Below are positions 37,697 to 45,557 of a stretch of 64,000 nucleotides of DNA, piece after piece. Location of the stretch: assembly GCA_041741535.1 (NCBI GenBank), contig JBGSJV010000067.1, positions 62,001 through 126,000 of the forward strand. The letters run 5' to 3'. Below the pieces are notes generated by a model. The model made no database searches and was not told the origin of the DNA. It saw only the letters and a program-made list of their open reading frames with translations. Source of the DNA: M30B19 sp041741535. GTDB taxonomy: Bacteria; Planctomycetota; Planctomycetia; Pirellulales; Pirellulaceae. Each line of letters opens with the position of its first letter. Within the stretch, counting starts at the first letter, position 1. A program made the translations under genes and the position numbers.

Positions 37697-38164
37697 TTAG
37701 TGGAGACACGGCTCACAACGAACGTCCGTCTTTACCGAAGCAGCAATAAAACACTCCTCGTGGGCCTGGTGATGCATGGCGTGAATGTCGGATGCCGAGG
37801 GAATCGTATCACTGCTGAATTTCACGTCAGGCCGCAAGGTGACCACGGTGATCGATAATTTCCCATCAGTGCACTTCGCCATCACACCTTGAGCTTCGTC
37901 ACGATAGCTATCGACGACGAACCCGCGTTTGGCAGCGATCGACAAGAAACACAACATATGGCAACTCGACAAGCTCGCTACAAACGCCTCCTCAGGATCA
38001 ACGGCTGACGCATCCGAGAACGGCAGCGGTACAATCTGCGGCGACGACGACCCGGGCACGGTGCAACCGCCATCGAAATCCCAGACATGAGCACGACTGT
38101 ATCGCTTGTCGGTAAAGATCGCTTCGTTCCTGTGCCACGTAATGGTGGCCGTGTAAATACCCAT
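37697..38164 (-). CDS. OsmC/Ohr family protein
   Basis: 155 aa. OsmC/Ohr proteins reduce organic hydroperoxides with a reactive cysteine pair, in the cytoplasm. The two cysteines are in ASLSSCHMLCFL and in HEECFIAASV, the expected contexts. The N-terminal YTATITWHRNEAIF and the central VDPEEAFVASLSSCHM blocks are typical. GAGGAAAG precedes the ATG. It is separated by ~125 bp from the cupin gene upstream on the same strand. With the cupin, AhpD-like and PPOX genes it forms a block with a redox or detoxification theme. Its stop lies just beside the right REP array. Confidence 0.88.
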   Translation of the reverse strand: MGIYTATITWHRNEAIFTDKRYSRAHVWDFDGGCTVPGSSSPQIVPLPFSDASAVDPEEAFVASLSSCHMLCFLSIAAKRGFVVDSYRDEAQGVMAKCTDGKLSITVVTLRPDVKFSSDTIPSASDIHAMHHQAHEECFIAASVKTDVRCEPCLH

Positions 38165-38289
38165 CGTTAATCTTTCCTCGAAATGCTGGAATTGGGATCG
38201 GAATGATTTCTGTTCACGCGTCGGTGCTCGATTCGAGCAGCGAAACGGTTCTTACTGGCGTTTGAGCCGTTAGATTCGTTGATCAAGCG

Positions 38290-38655
38290 TTAGAGCCACA
38301 CATCATTCGGAGCAGTCATGCCGCCACCAACTTCGCCCGTGTTGACGACGCCGCGCGGTTCGATCACCAACACATGGCACTCTTGGTCGGCGGATGGCTT
38401 GTGCTGGACGCCACGCGGCACCACGAACATTTCTCCCGCACTCAATTCGACCGTCGAATCCGGGAGCTCGATTTTTAATCGACCCGCCAACACCATAAAC
38501 GCTTCGTCGGTTTCCGTATGTTCGTGCCAAACAAACTCGCCTTGAACTTTGACAAGCTTGAATTGATAGTCGTTAAGCTCCGCGATTACTTTTGGCGACC
38601 AGTGCTCCTGGAATTGGCTCAGTTTCTCGCGGAAGTTGATGGGTATGTTGGTCAT
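38290..38655 (-). CDS. Single-domain cupin protein
   Basis: 121 aa from the ATG reading MTNIPINFREKL, with CGGAG 7 bp upstream. Cupin motif 1 is GEFVWHEHTETDEAFMVLAGRLKIEL and motif 2 is GEMFVVPRGVQHKPSAD. The three His and the Glu that bind a metal are present (WHEH, E in DEAF, QH). Small cupins of this kind serve as enzymes or ligand sensors; the substrate is unknown. It lies 82 bp downstream of the GNAT gene. The gap holds a 10-bp inverted repeat (GCGTGGTTGG at 38702-38711 and complement at 38724-38733), so it may be transcribed apart. Confidence 0.85.
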   Translation of the reverse strand: MTNIPINFREKLSQFQEHWSPKVIAELNDYQFKLVKVQGEFVWHEHTETDEAFMVLAGRLKIELPDSTVELSAGEMFVVPRGVQHKPSADQECHVLVIEPRGVVNTGEVGGGMTAPNDVWL

Positions 38656-38737
38656 AGACGCTCCGATATGGAATAGTGGTTGGTCGGGAACGCTTAGCGG
38701 CGCGTGGTTGGTCGGATTCCCGCCCAACCACGCTCTG

Positions 38738-39355
38738 CTAACCGGTTAACTTATGCGGCGGATCGTATCCTTCGCGTCGCGTTTGTGCCGATGAGCCAGT
38801 CGTTGCCTCGTGGACATGCCAGTCGACGGAACCCCCTTTCAAACTTCGGTAGTAATACGTCGTGCTACAGGGTGCGCCGTCGGGCATGAGGGCAAAGTTG
38901 GGAACCTCTCCCACGCGAACCCATCCGAGCCGTTCGTAAAGTCGCGCGGCATCGCCGTTTGTCACCGCATCCAAGACGAGCAGTGTTTTGCCGCAATCGT
39001 GCGCGAGCGATTCTGCGGCTCGCATCAGGGCGGCACCTAACCCGCGTCGTCGAGCCCGGCTACGTACCAACATCTTCGCCAAATCGGCTCGATGGGGCTG
39101 GTTTTCAGGAAGATCGAGAATTAACTGGACGGTGCCGCAGATCCCCAGTTCATCGCTCGCGACCAGCAAGGCTCGCTGGCCCTTGGCCACGGCCTGACCG
39201 ACACGATTCCAAAATTCATGGGCTCGTTCCCGAGTGATCGGGGACATGAAGCCGACCGAAGCGCCGCCCTCGACACAATCCATCAGCACGTCACACAAAC
39301 CGTGCAGGTGCTCGTTCGTGAGTGTCTGCAGTCGCTCGATCTGCTGCGGACCCAT
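38738..39355 (-). CDS. GNAT family N-acetyltransferase
   Basis: 205 aa from the ATG at 39355, which overlaps the TGA of the upstream regulator (TGATG); a GTG one codon earlier is possible. The acetyl-CoA binding motif A is visible as LAKMLVRSRARRRGLGAALMRAAES (V-x-x-R-x-x-G-x-G/A form). LLVLDAVTNGDAARLYERLGW is the typical C-terminal strand-helix that ends in the Y-x-x-x-G-W element. The substrate is unknown; small-molecule or antibiotic acetylation is possible. The overlap with the XRE-cupin regulator suggests co-translation and control by it. Confidence 0.87.
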   Translation of the reverse strand: MGPQQIERLQTLTNEHLHGLCDVLMDCVEGGASVGFMSPITRERAHEFWNRVGQAVAKGQRALLVASDELGICGTVQLILDLPENQPHRADLAKMLVRSRARRRGLGAALMRAAESLAHDCGKTLLVLDAVTNGDAARLYERLGWVRVGEVPNFALMPDGAPCSTTYYYRSLKGGSVDWHVHEATTGSSAQTRREGYDPPHKLTG

Positions 39356-39954
39356 CACGTTTTCCTCCGAGACTGGACTTCGGTCACAGAAGCCACCAGA
39401 TAGCGGGCTGGCTTGCGGGTGGGATTCTCAAACACATTGGCCCCCTCGATTTTCAGAGCCAAACAGTCCCCCGCTTGGAGCCGATGGCACTGGTTGTCGT
39501 AGGTGATTTCGATCGTTCCCTCCAGCATCAAAAATTGGTGATAGATCGCCACGTCGCGCCCCTGGCTCTCAAAAACGACGCGGGTTTTCGCCGGGAACTC
39601 GATCTCCACAAGTTGCAGTGGCTGGGGCACATGCGGTGGCGACAAGTTTCTCCGGACGTACCCCGTCGCGGGATCGCGCCATTGTGCTTGTGCAGCGCGC
39701 CGTTGAACGGGTTCCGCCGGAGTCTCGCTTTCGACATCCGCTGCAAACAAAGTCGCTAACGTCACGTTCAAACCAACGGCAAGTTTTTCCAAAATCACTG
39801 CTGTGGGGCTGCATTCCGCCCGTTCGATAAGCGACAACATCGACCGACTGACACCGGTCTTGGTCGCCAAAGCGTCCAGAGACAACCCCTCCGCCGTCCG
39901 CAACCGCCGGACCTGCCCCGCAATTCGCTGATTGATGTCGCTTGTGTTTTCCAT
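39355..39954 (-). CDS. XRE-family transcriptional regulator with C-terminal cupin sensor domain
   Basis: 199 aa from the ATG reading MENTSDINQRIAGQ; other ATGs 4 and more codons upstream overlap the operator and are less likely. The helix-turn-helix occupies residues about 8-63 (VRRLRTAEGLSLDALATKTGVSRSMLSLIERAECSPT). The C-terminal cupin (about residues 115-190) contains IYHQFLMLEGTIEITYDNQCHRLQAGDCLAL and should bind a small ligand. Such regulators usually repress their own operon. A perfect inverted repeat lies just upstream (39958-39977). It is co-transcribed with the GNAT gene. Confidence 0.9.
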   Translation of the reverse strand: MENTSDINQRIAGQVRRLRTAEGLSLDALATKTGVSRSMLSLIERAECSPTAVILEKLAVGLNVTLATLFAADVESETPAEPVQRRAAQAQWRDPATGYVRRNLSPPHVPQPLQLVEIEFPAKTRVVFESQGRDVAIYHQFLMLEGTIEITYDNQCHRLQAGDCLALKIEGANVFENPTRKPARYLVASVTEVQSRRKT

Positions 39955-39957
39955 GAT

Positions 39958-39977
39958 ACTGGACATTATTGTCCAGT
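39958..39977 (-). promoter_or_regulatory. Candidate operator of the XRE-cupin regulator
   Basis: ACTGGAC and GTCCAGT form a perfect 7-bp inverted repeat with a 6-bp AT spacer (attatt). The site sits 3 bp upstream of the preferred start codon. A repressor bound here would block transcription or initiation of the XRE-cupin/GNAT operon. No Shine-Dalgarno is visible, so the mRNA may be leaderless. Confidence 0.6.
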
Positions 39978-40012
39978 CGCGAGACAGCGTCAAGAGTGAC
40001 TCGTTCGTTATC

Positions 40013-41623
40013 TCAAGTTTGTTTGATACCCAGCGACTTGATCCGCGAATGGAGGGTTGTCGGTTTCACTCCCAGGAGACTTGCGGCGCCGTCCAATCCA
40101 TAGACCTTGCCGTTGCACTGGGCCAACGCCGTTCGGATATTATTGGCTTCGAGGGAGCGAATCTCCTCGTCCGTCAGGATGCGCGTGTGGGCGGGAGTTT
40201 CTGAAGCCTTGGCTGGTGGCTTGGAGGCTGCCGACAGAAAATCGAATCGCAAGCGGCCGTCGGTTGAAACGATGCATGCTCGTTCTAGAGCGTGTTGTAG
40301 CTCGCGAATGTTTCCCGGCCAATCATAACGCTGCAGCTCCTGAACGTTCCCCAACGTCAGTCGCAACCGCGGGCGTCCCAGTTGCCGCGCGAACCGATTC
40401 AAAAACTCTCCGGCCAACAACGGGATGTCTTCCACTCGCTTTCGCAGCGGTGGCAGCTCCATGGGGAAGACGCTGAGACGATAGAACAGGTCCTGGCGAA
40501 AGCGACCGGCCTCGCTTTCGGCGCGCAAGTTGCGATTGGTTGCTGCGATAATCCGGACATCGATTTTCCGAGTATGTTCTTCGCCGATTCGTTCGATCTC
40601 GCCCTCTTGCAGCACTCGCAATAACTTGGCCTGCAGATCCAAGGGGATCTCGCCAATTTCGTCCAAGAATAGGGTGCCGCCATCCGCCAATTCAAACCGA
40701 CCGGCACGATCACGCAGCGCGCCGGTGAACGCACCTTTGGCGTGTCCAAAAAACTCGCTCTCGTAAAGTTCCCGAGGGATTGCGGCGCAATTGACTTTGA
40801 TCAACGGCCGATCGGCCCGCAAACTGTGGCGGTGGATTTCTCGCGCGACGACTTCCTTGCCCGTACCACTTTCACCCAGGATCAACACCGCCGCGTTGGT
40901 CGGCGCGACGAGTTCGATTTGACGAGTGACGGCCTGCAGCGCAGGAGCCTGGCCAATCAAGTCGCCAAACACCGATGCCTGCTGAACCTCTTCTCGGAGA
41001 TATTCGTTTTCCTGTTCGAGTCGCTTCTTGAGAGACTCGATCTCTTCGAACGCCGTCGCATTGGCAATCGCAACCGCCGCGCTATCGGCAAACACTTTCA
41101 GCCAGGCAAATTCCTGGTCACTGGTCTCGGAGCGGCTAAACACGGCCAAGACGCCCAACGTTTCATCGCGGAATTTTAACGGGTGCCCCGAAAACGAAAC
41201 GACTCCCTCCCGCCGCAACCAATTGCCCCGCGCAAACCACTCGGGGTCATCCGCCGCCTGCGACAACTTGAGCGAATTGCCCGTTGCGGCAATGACTCCA
41301 ATCCGGCGGACCCCCAGAGGAAAGCGCCGGTAAAATCCATCGGTGCGATACCACTCGTTACCACTTTCGGGGTTTTGCGGCCGCGCGGCCGTGGCCACAT
41401 GGTGGAGGCAACGCGTGCGTTCCGGACACTCCGTCAGCATCGGACATTCGGCGCAGATATCCCCGGACTTGGTCAACCAAATCCGAGCCAACGCCAGATC
41501 CGAACTGTTGACAAGCGATTCAACGATCAGTTCCAAGACCGTGTTCACGTTGCGTTGCTGGGCCACCAATGTGGCGATCGCTTGCAACGATTCAAAGTTC
41601 ATCGAATGGGTTCGTGGTGGCAT
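40013..41623 (-). CDS. Sigma-54-dependent transcriptional activator (GAF, AAA+, Fis-type HTH)
   Basis: 536 aa from the ATG reading MPPRTHSMNFES. An N-terminal GAF-like sensor (about residues 10-180) contains four cysteines in C-x2-C-x5-C-x5-C (ICAECPMLTECPERTRCLH), which could bind a metal or cluster. A coiled-coil linker (LKKRLEQENEYLREEVQQ) follows. The AAA+ domain has Walker A GESGTGKE (about 246-253), the sigma-54 contact loop GAFTGA (about 296-301) and the DEIGEIPLDLQAKLLRVLQ block. The C-terminal Fis-type HTH is LDGAASLLGVKPTTLHSRI. The activator is divergent from the AhpD-like gene, whose promoter matches sigma-54 and has three upstream sites. Confidence 0.95.
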   Translation of the reverse strand: MPPRTHSMNFESLQAIATLVAQQRNVNTVLELIVESLVNSSDLALARIWLTKSGDICAECPMLTECPERTRCLHHVATAARPQNPESGNEWYRTDGFYRRFPLGVRRIGVIAATGNSLKLSQAADDPEWFARGNWLRREGVVSFSGHPLKFRDETLGVLAVFSRSETSDQEFAWLKVFADSAAVAIANATAFEEIESLKKRLEQENEYLREEVQQASVFGDLIGQAPALQAVTRQIELVAPTNAAVLILGESGTGKEVVAREIHRHSLRADRPLIKVNCAAIPRELYESEFFGHAKGAFTGALRDRAGRFELADGGTLFLDEIGEIPLDLQAKLLRVLQEGEIERIGEEHTRKIDVRIIAATNRNLRAESEAGRFRQDLFYRLSVFPMELPPLRKRVEDIPLLAGEFLNRFARQLGRPRLRLTLGNVQELQRYDWPGNIRELQHALERACIVSTDGRLRFDFLSAASKPPAKASETPAHTRILTDEEIRSLEANNIRTALAQCNGKVYGLDGAASLLGVKPTTLHSRIKSLGIKQT

Positions 41624-41671
41624 GGTCGGTCCAAAGTTTCCGGTTGTTTCAAGTCCTGCGACTGGCCTATT

Positions 41672-41727
41672 GTAACGAAATATCGCCAATGGCCAGCGAA
41701 AATTCGTTACACAACGAAATTTCGTTG
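41672..41727. promoter_or_regulatory. Three palindromic upstream activating sites for the sigma-54 regulator
   Basis: Half-sites related to AACGAAAT repeat three times: AACGAAATATCGCC (41674-41687), AGCGAAAATTCGTT (41695-41708) and the perfect palindrome CAACGAAATTTCGTTG (41712-41727). Centres are about 21 and 18 bp apart. They lie 70-125 bp upstream of the -24/-12 element, as expected for enhancer sites. Confidence 0.65.
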
Positions 41728-41796
41728 CCCCCGCCACCAACACATGGCGTTTCTTAAGTCATTGTTGCTGAATCACTTAAGGAAATCCAAGTCTCT

Positions 41797-41812
41797 TGGC
41801 ACAAGACGTGCC
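41797..41812 (+). promoter_or_regulatory. Sigma-54 (-24/-12) promoter of the AhpD-like operon
   Basis: TTGGCACAAGACGTGCCT (41796-41813) carries GG at 41798-41799 and GC at 41810-41811, with exactly the required 10-bp gap. The TGGCAC box matches the consensus fully. It lies 78 bp upstream of the AhpD-like ATG and downstream of the three palindromic sites. Confidence 0.75.
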
Positions 41813-41890
41813 TATGTCCATTCCCGACCAAACGAGTTGCTCGTTCGGCACAAAATTCATGCATTTGGAATCTTTAGGAAGGTCGTGAAC

Positions 41891-42439
41891 ATGTCTCGTA
41901 TTCATCAAATCGCCCCTGCAGCCGCCACTGGCAAAGCCAAAGAACTGTTGGACGCCGTACAGGCAAAACTTGGGCTCGTCCCGAACATGACCCGCGCGAG
42001 GGCCAATTCGCCCGCGGTACTCGACGGATATCTTTCCTTGAGCGGCGCCTTGAGCAAGGGAGCCCTGTCGGCAAAGTTTCGTGAACAGATCGCGTTGGCG
42101 GTCGCGCAAACAAACGAATGCGAGTATTGCCTGGCCGCGCACTCGGCGATCGGCAAGATGGTTGGGTTAACTGTGGACCAAATCCTTGATAGCCGACGAG
42201 GCACCGCGGTCGATGCCAAGACCGAGGCGATCATTCAATTCGCTCGCCAGATTGTGGATCAACGCGGCCTGGTCTCCAACGCCAACATCGCCCACGTGCG
42301 TGCCGCTGGATTCGACGACGGGGCCATTGCGGAAGTCGTCGCCAACGTGGCCCTCAACATCTTTACAAACTACTTCAATCACGTCGCCGAAACCGAAATC
42401 GACTTTCCTCGCGCCGAGGCATTGGATGTAGCGCGTTAA
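41891..42439 (+). CDS. Carboxymuconolactone decarboxylase/AhpD-like protein
   Basis: 182 aa from the ATG reading MSRIHQIAPAAA, with AGGAAGG about 8 bp upstream; the much longer ORF to the left is not supported. The redox motif is C77-E-Y-C80 in TNECEYCLAAHSAIG, the AhpD active-site pattern with the following His. The LREQ-like stretch KFREQIALAVAQ and the late GAIAEVVANVALNIFTNYFNHV are typical. AhpD-like proteins reduce peroxides or oxidised partners, here likely a stress response. It is the first gene of the sigma-54-controlled series and faces away from its presumed activator. Confidence 0.92.
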   Translation: MSRIHQIAPAAATGKAKELLDAVQAKLGLVPNMTRARANSPAVLDGYLSLSGALSKGALSAKFREQIALAVAQTNECEYCLAAHSAIGKMVGLTVDQILDSRRGTAVDAKTEAIIQFARQIVDQRGLVSNANIAHVRAAGFDDGAIAEVVANVALNIFTNYFNHVAETEIDFPRAEALDVAR

Positions 42440-42523
42440 GACGTGGTGCTTTCAAACCTGTGCTGTGAATGAAATCCAAGAACCAATCAACCAAGTCAAC
42501 ATCCAATTCAAAGGGTTAGAATC

Positions 42524-42919
42524 ATGACGAATCAAGTGAAACCACTTCAAGTTGCCATCAGCGGGTACGACGCCGTGGCCTATTTCGCTGGCCAAGCGAT
42601 TGCCGGTGACCCCGCGTTCGGCTCCGTCCACAACGGTAGCTTGTATCAATTCTCGAACGAAGCCAACAAACAAAAGTTCGACGCGACCCCAGAGCGCTTC
42701 ATCCCTCTTTATGGCGGCTATTGCGCAACGGCCGCCAGCGAAGGAAAGCTATTCGGGATTGATCCGACGAACTTCAAAATTACCGATGACCATCGACTTG
42801 CTCTATTTTATCGCGGGGCGGGTGGGGACACTCTTCCGCAATGGAACGAGAACGAAGCCGAACGTCGCTCGGCTGCCGACAAGCATTGGCGTGAAGGTAG
42901 CTTCGCGCAACCTGCGTAA
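42524..42919 (+). CDS. YHS domain protein
   Basis: 131 aa. The YHS-type metal-binding domain is visible as SGYDAVAYFAGQAIAGDPAFGSV, then YQFSNEANKQKFDATPERFIPLYGGYCA. YHS domains occur in copper/heavy-metal proteins and in soluble-substrate enzymes, and the role here is unknown. The gene has no signal peptide, so it is cytoplasmic. It follows the AhpD-like gene by 84 bp and fits the same operon. A direct repeat of TCACTGCGTAGCGC lies in the 122-bp gap that follows. Confidence 0.85.
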   Translation: MTNQVKPLQVAISGYDAVAYFAGQAIAGDPAFGSVHNGSLYQFSNEANKQKFDATPERFIPLYGGYCATAASEGKLFGIDPTNFKITDDHRLALFYRGAGGDTLPQWNENEAERRSAADKHWREGSFAQPA

Positions 42920-43041
42920 CGATTCTTCCCAACGACTTCTACTGCGATCACGTGATCGTCACTGCGTAGCGCTCGTCACTGCGTAGCGCCAACGGTGGTG
43001 CTACGACCCGCTCCACAACTTCACTACAAAGAAAACCACTC

Positions 43042-44115
43042 ATGAAACGAACCATTCGACTGAACCTGTTGTTAGCAGCGTGCGCTGCAATGCTCTTCCC
43101 CATTGTCGGGGCCCAAACGTCGCTCGGGCAGGTGACTAGCCCGACCGCTCCAGCGACTTCGACCATGTCGTACAAAACCGTTTCGATCGACGGCCTGGAT
43201 ATATTCTATCGCGAAGCCGGTCCCAAGACGGCTCCGACGCTGCTCTTGCTGCACGGCTTCCCGACGTCGTCGCACATGTTCCGCGACCTCATTCCAGCGC
43301 TGGCGGACAAATACCATGTCATCGCGCCCGACTATCCGGGGTTCGGCTATAGCTCGATGCCCAAAGTGGACGAGTTCGAATACAGCTTTGACAATCTCGC
43401 TAATGTAATCGAAAAATTTACTGCGGAAGTTGGCCTGGAAAAGTACTCGCTGTACCTCATGGACTATGGCGCCCCCATTGGTTTCCGGATCGCAGCCAAG
43501 CATCCGGAGCGGATCGAGTCGTTGATTATCCAAAATGGAAATGCCTACAACGAAGGCATCGATAACGATTTCTGGGAACCTATCAAGGAGTACTGGAAAG
43601 ATCGCGGTGCCGTCAACAAAGGCCTCGACAATGCCTTTTGGAAAAACGTCAAGACGGCGTACAACAACCCCAACTTGCCAAATGAAGATGCCCTACGATT
43701 CGTTGTGACCCTTGGCGCCACAAAGTGGCAATACACCAACGGCGTTCGCAATGTCGAATCGATCAGCCCCGATACTTGGGGGCATGTGCAACCCCTGCTG
43801 GACCGGGAAGGCAATTCGGAAATTCAATTGCAGCTGTTCTATAGCTATGGAACGAACCCGCCGTTGTACCCTCAATGGCAAGAGTACTTTCGCCAACATC
43901 AGCCGCCAACATTGATTGTTTGGGGCAAGAATGATGCGATCTTTCCGGCGGCTGGTGCGGAGCCCTACAAGCGGGACTTGAAGAATCTCGAGTATCACTT
44001 GTTCGACACCGGACACTTTGCTTTGGAGGAAGATGGGATTGTCATCGCCGAGAACATTCGAGCCTTTTTAGAAAAGATTGATTCGCGTCGGGTACAAGGC
44101 GCCGCGTCCAAATAG
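43042..44115 (+). CDS. Exported alpha/beta hydrolase with Asp nucleophile (dehalogenase/epoxide hydrolase-like)
   Basis: 357 aa with a signal peptide (LNLLLAACAAMLFPIVGA) and a preceding AAAGAAAA-type leader. The oxyanion motif is LLHGFPTSSHMFRDL. The nucleophile elbow reads LMDYGAP, so Asp141 replaces the usual serine, as in haloalkane dehalogenases and epoxide hydrolases. The acid is probably Asp298 in WGKNDAIFP and the base His325 in DTGHFALEE. A cap domain lies between. The substrate is unknown. The gene is third in the sigma-54-controlled series and the only exported product of it. Confidence 0.9.
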   Translation: MKRTIRLNLLLAACAAMLFPIVGAQTSLGQVTSPTAPATSTMSYKTVSIDGLDIFYREAGPKTAPTLLLLHGFPTSSHMFRDLIPALADKYHVIAPDYPGFGYSSMPKVDEFEYSFDNLANVIEKFTAEVGLEKYSLYLMDYGAPIGFRIAAKHPERIESLIIQNGNAYNEGIDNDFWEPIKEYWKDRGAVNKGLDNAFWKNVKTAYNNPNLPNEDALRFVVTLGATKWQYTNGVRNVESISPDTWGHVQPLLDREGNSEIQLQLFYSYGTNPPLYPQWQEYFRQHQPPTLIVWGKNDAIFPAAGAEPYKRDLKNLEYHLFDTGHFALEEDGIVIAENIRAFLEKIDSRRVQGAASK

Positions 44116-44161
44116 TTGGGCCAGTGCCAAAGTAGCGAAGTGATACTAAAGTGTTAACATC

Positions 44162-44305
44162 ATGCTGAAGCGTTTCCGTACATCCGAGGAGATCGCGAAA
44201 AGCGTGGCATTCCTGGCTTCTGATGACGCCGCCTTCATCACAGGCCAGGAACTTGCGGCGGATGGCCGGATGTCCCAGTTTGGAATCACAAAGGAAAGAT
44301 CATGA
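44162..44305 (+). pseudogene. C-terminal remnant of a short-chain dehydrogenase/reductase
   Basis: 47 codons from ATG read MLKRFRTSEEIAKSVAFLAS, then DDAAFITGQELAADGRMSQF. This is the C-terminal end of classical SDR enzymes (EEIA..V.FLASD.A.FITGQ.L..DGG). The Rossmann motif and catalytic Tyr/Lys are missing, so no enzyme can be made. The frame ends with a 4-nt overlap on the next start codon, as it would in an intact operon. It shows that an SDR gene once lay between the hydrolase and DUF1348 genes and was deleted from its 5' side. Confidence 0.8.
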
Positions 44306-44766
44306 AAACCGCGATACGACCGCCATTTACATTCGAAACCGCCACCGCCAAGGTTCGCGCGGCCGAAGACGCCTGGAATAGTCGCGATCCGCAGCGAGTG
44401 TCGCTGGCGTATTCACCCGATTCGCAGTGGCGGAATAGGGACCGTTTCCTTAGCGGCCGCGAGCAGATACAAGAGTTCCTGACTAGCAAGTGGCAACGTG
44501 AACTCGACTATCGTCTGATCAAGTCGCTGTGGAGTTTCACCGACAACCGGATCGCGGTTCGCTTTCAGTACGAGTATCACGACACCAACGGGCAGTGGTT
44601 CCGGGCCTATGGAAATGAGCTTTGGGAGTTCGATGAAGCGGGATTGATGCGACGTCGCGAGGCAAGCATCAACGAGATCCACATCGAACCGTCCGAGCGT
44701 AAGTTCCACTGGCCCGCTCCCGGCCCGCGACCGGCGGACCATGACGGGATTCCCACAGTCAAGTAG
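44302..44766 (+). CDS. DUF1348 protein (NTF2/SnoaL-like fold)
   Basis: 154 aa with AAGGAAAG before the ATG. The sequence FTFETATAKVRAAEDAWNSRDPQRVSLAYSPDSQWRNRDRFLSGREQI is characteristic of DUF1348, and QRELDYRLIKSLWSFTDNRIAVRFQYEYHD matches the central sheet. The NTF2-like fold forms a small-molecule pocket, and members are often next to SDR or PPOX genes. No function is assigned. The start overlaps the SDR remnant by 4 nt and the PPOX gene follows after 24 bp, so all belong to one operon. Confidence 0.9.
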   Translation: MKTAIRPPFTFETATAKVRAAEDAWNSRDPQRVSLAYSPDSQWRNRDRFLSGREQIQEFLTSKWQRELDYRLIKSLWSFTDNRIAVRFQYEYHDTNGQWFRAYGNELWEFDEAGLMRRREASINEIHIEPSERKFHWPAPGPRPADHDGIPTVK

Positions 44767-44790
44767 CACCTGTACTCAAAAGTTTAAACC

Positions 44791-45402
44791 ATGGGTCCGT
44801 ATTCTAGCGATATTGCGTTTACTCCATCCGTGAAGGCTATTCAAACCGAGAAAGGTTCGCGATCCAACTATGCTCGCATGGAACAAGGGGGCGGATGGGA
44901 AACGACCGTGACACCAGAGTTGCGATCGTTCCTGGCGGAGTTGGACATGTTTTATCTCGGGACGGCAAATGCTCAGGGGCAACCCTATATTCAATATCGA
45001 GGTGGTTCGCCGGGGTTTCTCCGCGTGGTCGATTCCAAAACTTTGGGTTTTGGAGACTTCGCCGGTAATCGGCAATACATCACGCTGGGAAACATCGCCG
45101 AGAACCCCAAAGCATTTATCTTTCTCATGGACTATGCTCGCAGTCGACGGATCAAACTATGGGGCAAGCTGCGAATGGTCGAGGGTGATGCCAAACTTCT
45201 GGAGCAGCTTCGCGATGATGCCTATCCCGGTAAAGTAGAACGCGCGCTTTTTTTCGAGATCGAAGCCTGGGACGTGAACTGTCCTCAGCACATCCACCGT
45301 CGCTTTAGTCAAACACAGATCGCACCGGTCATCGAACAGCTTCAAGCGAGAATTGCCGAACTGGAGGCCCAACTGCAAGAACTAAAGTTTCCGCCAAGCT
45401 AA
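44791..45402 (+). CDS. Pyridoxamine 5'-phosphate oxidase family (flavin-binding) protein
   Basis: 203 aa. The split-barrel fold shows as FLAELDMFYLGTANAQGQPYIQYRGGSPGFLRVVDSKTLGFGDFAGNRQY, the flavin-binding core of PPOX-like proteins. It lacks the signature of true PdxH and belongs to the larger group of FMN/F420-binding oxidoreductases. The last ~30 residues (VIEQLQARIAELEAQLQELK) form a short coiled coil, suggesting oligomerisation. The substrate is unknown. It is the last clear gene of the sigma-54-linked series. Confidence 0.87.
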   Translation: MGPYSSDIAFTPSVKAIQTEKGSRSNYARMEQGGGWETTVTPELRSFLAELDMFYLGTANAQGQPYIQYRGGSPGFLRVVDSKTLGFGDFAGNRQYITLGNIAENPKAFIFLMDYARSRRIKLWGKLRMVEGDAKLLEQLRDDAYPGKVERALFFEIEAWDVNCPQHIHRRFSQTQIAPVIEQLQARIAELEAQLQELKFPPS

Positions 45403-45557
45403 CATGGGCCAGCCAATGTTTACGTGAGTGTCTTCCTAAAGAAGTGGGTTGCATGAGCTCGCCGCTATGCGAATTCGTGATCTTCTTGTCACAAGCCGCT
45501 TGGGAACGCGTACTGTACCCGTACACCCCATGGCTCACTCTTTCCGGAGGATTTCAA

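Noticed and set aside
41183..41890. Long N-terminal extension of the AhpD-like ORF
   Set aside because: It runs antisense through the activator gene and its promoter region; the ATG at 41891 has a good ribosome-binding site.
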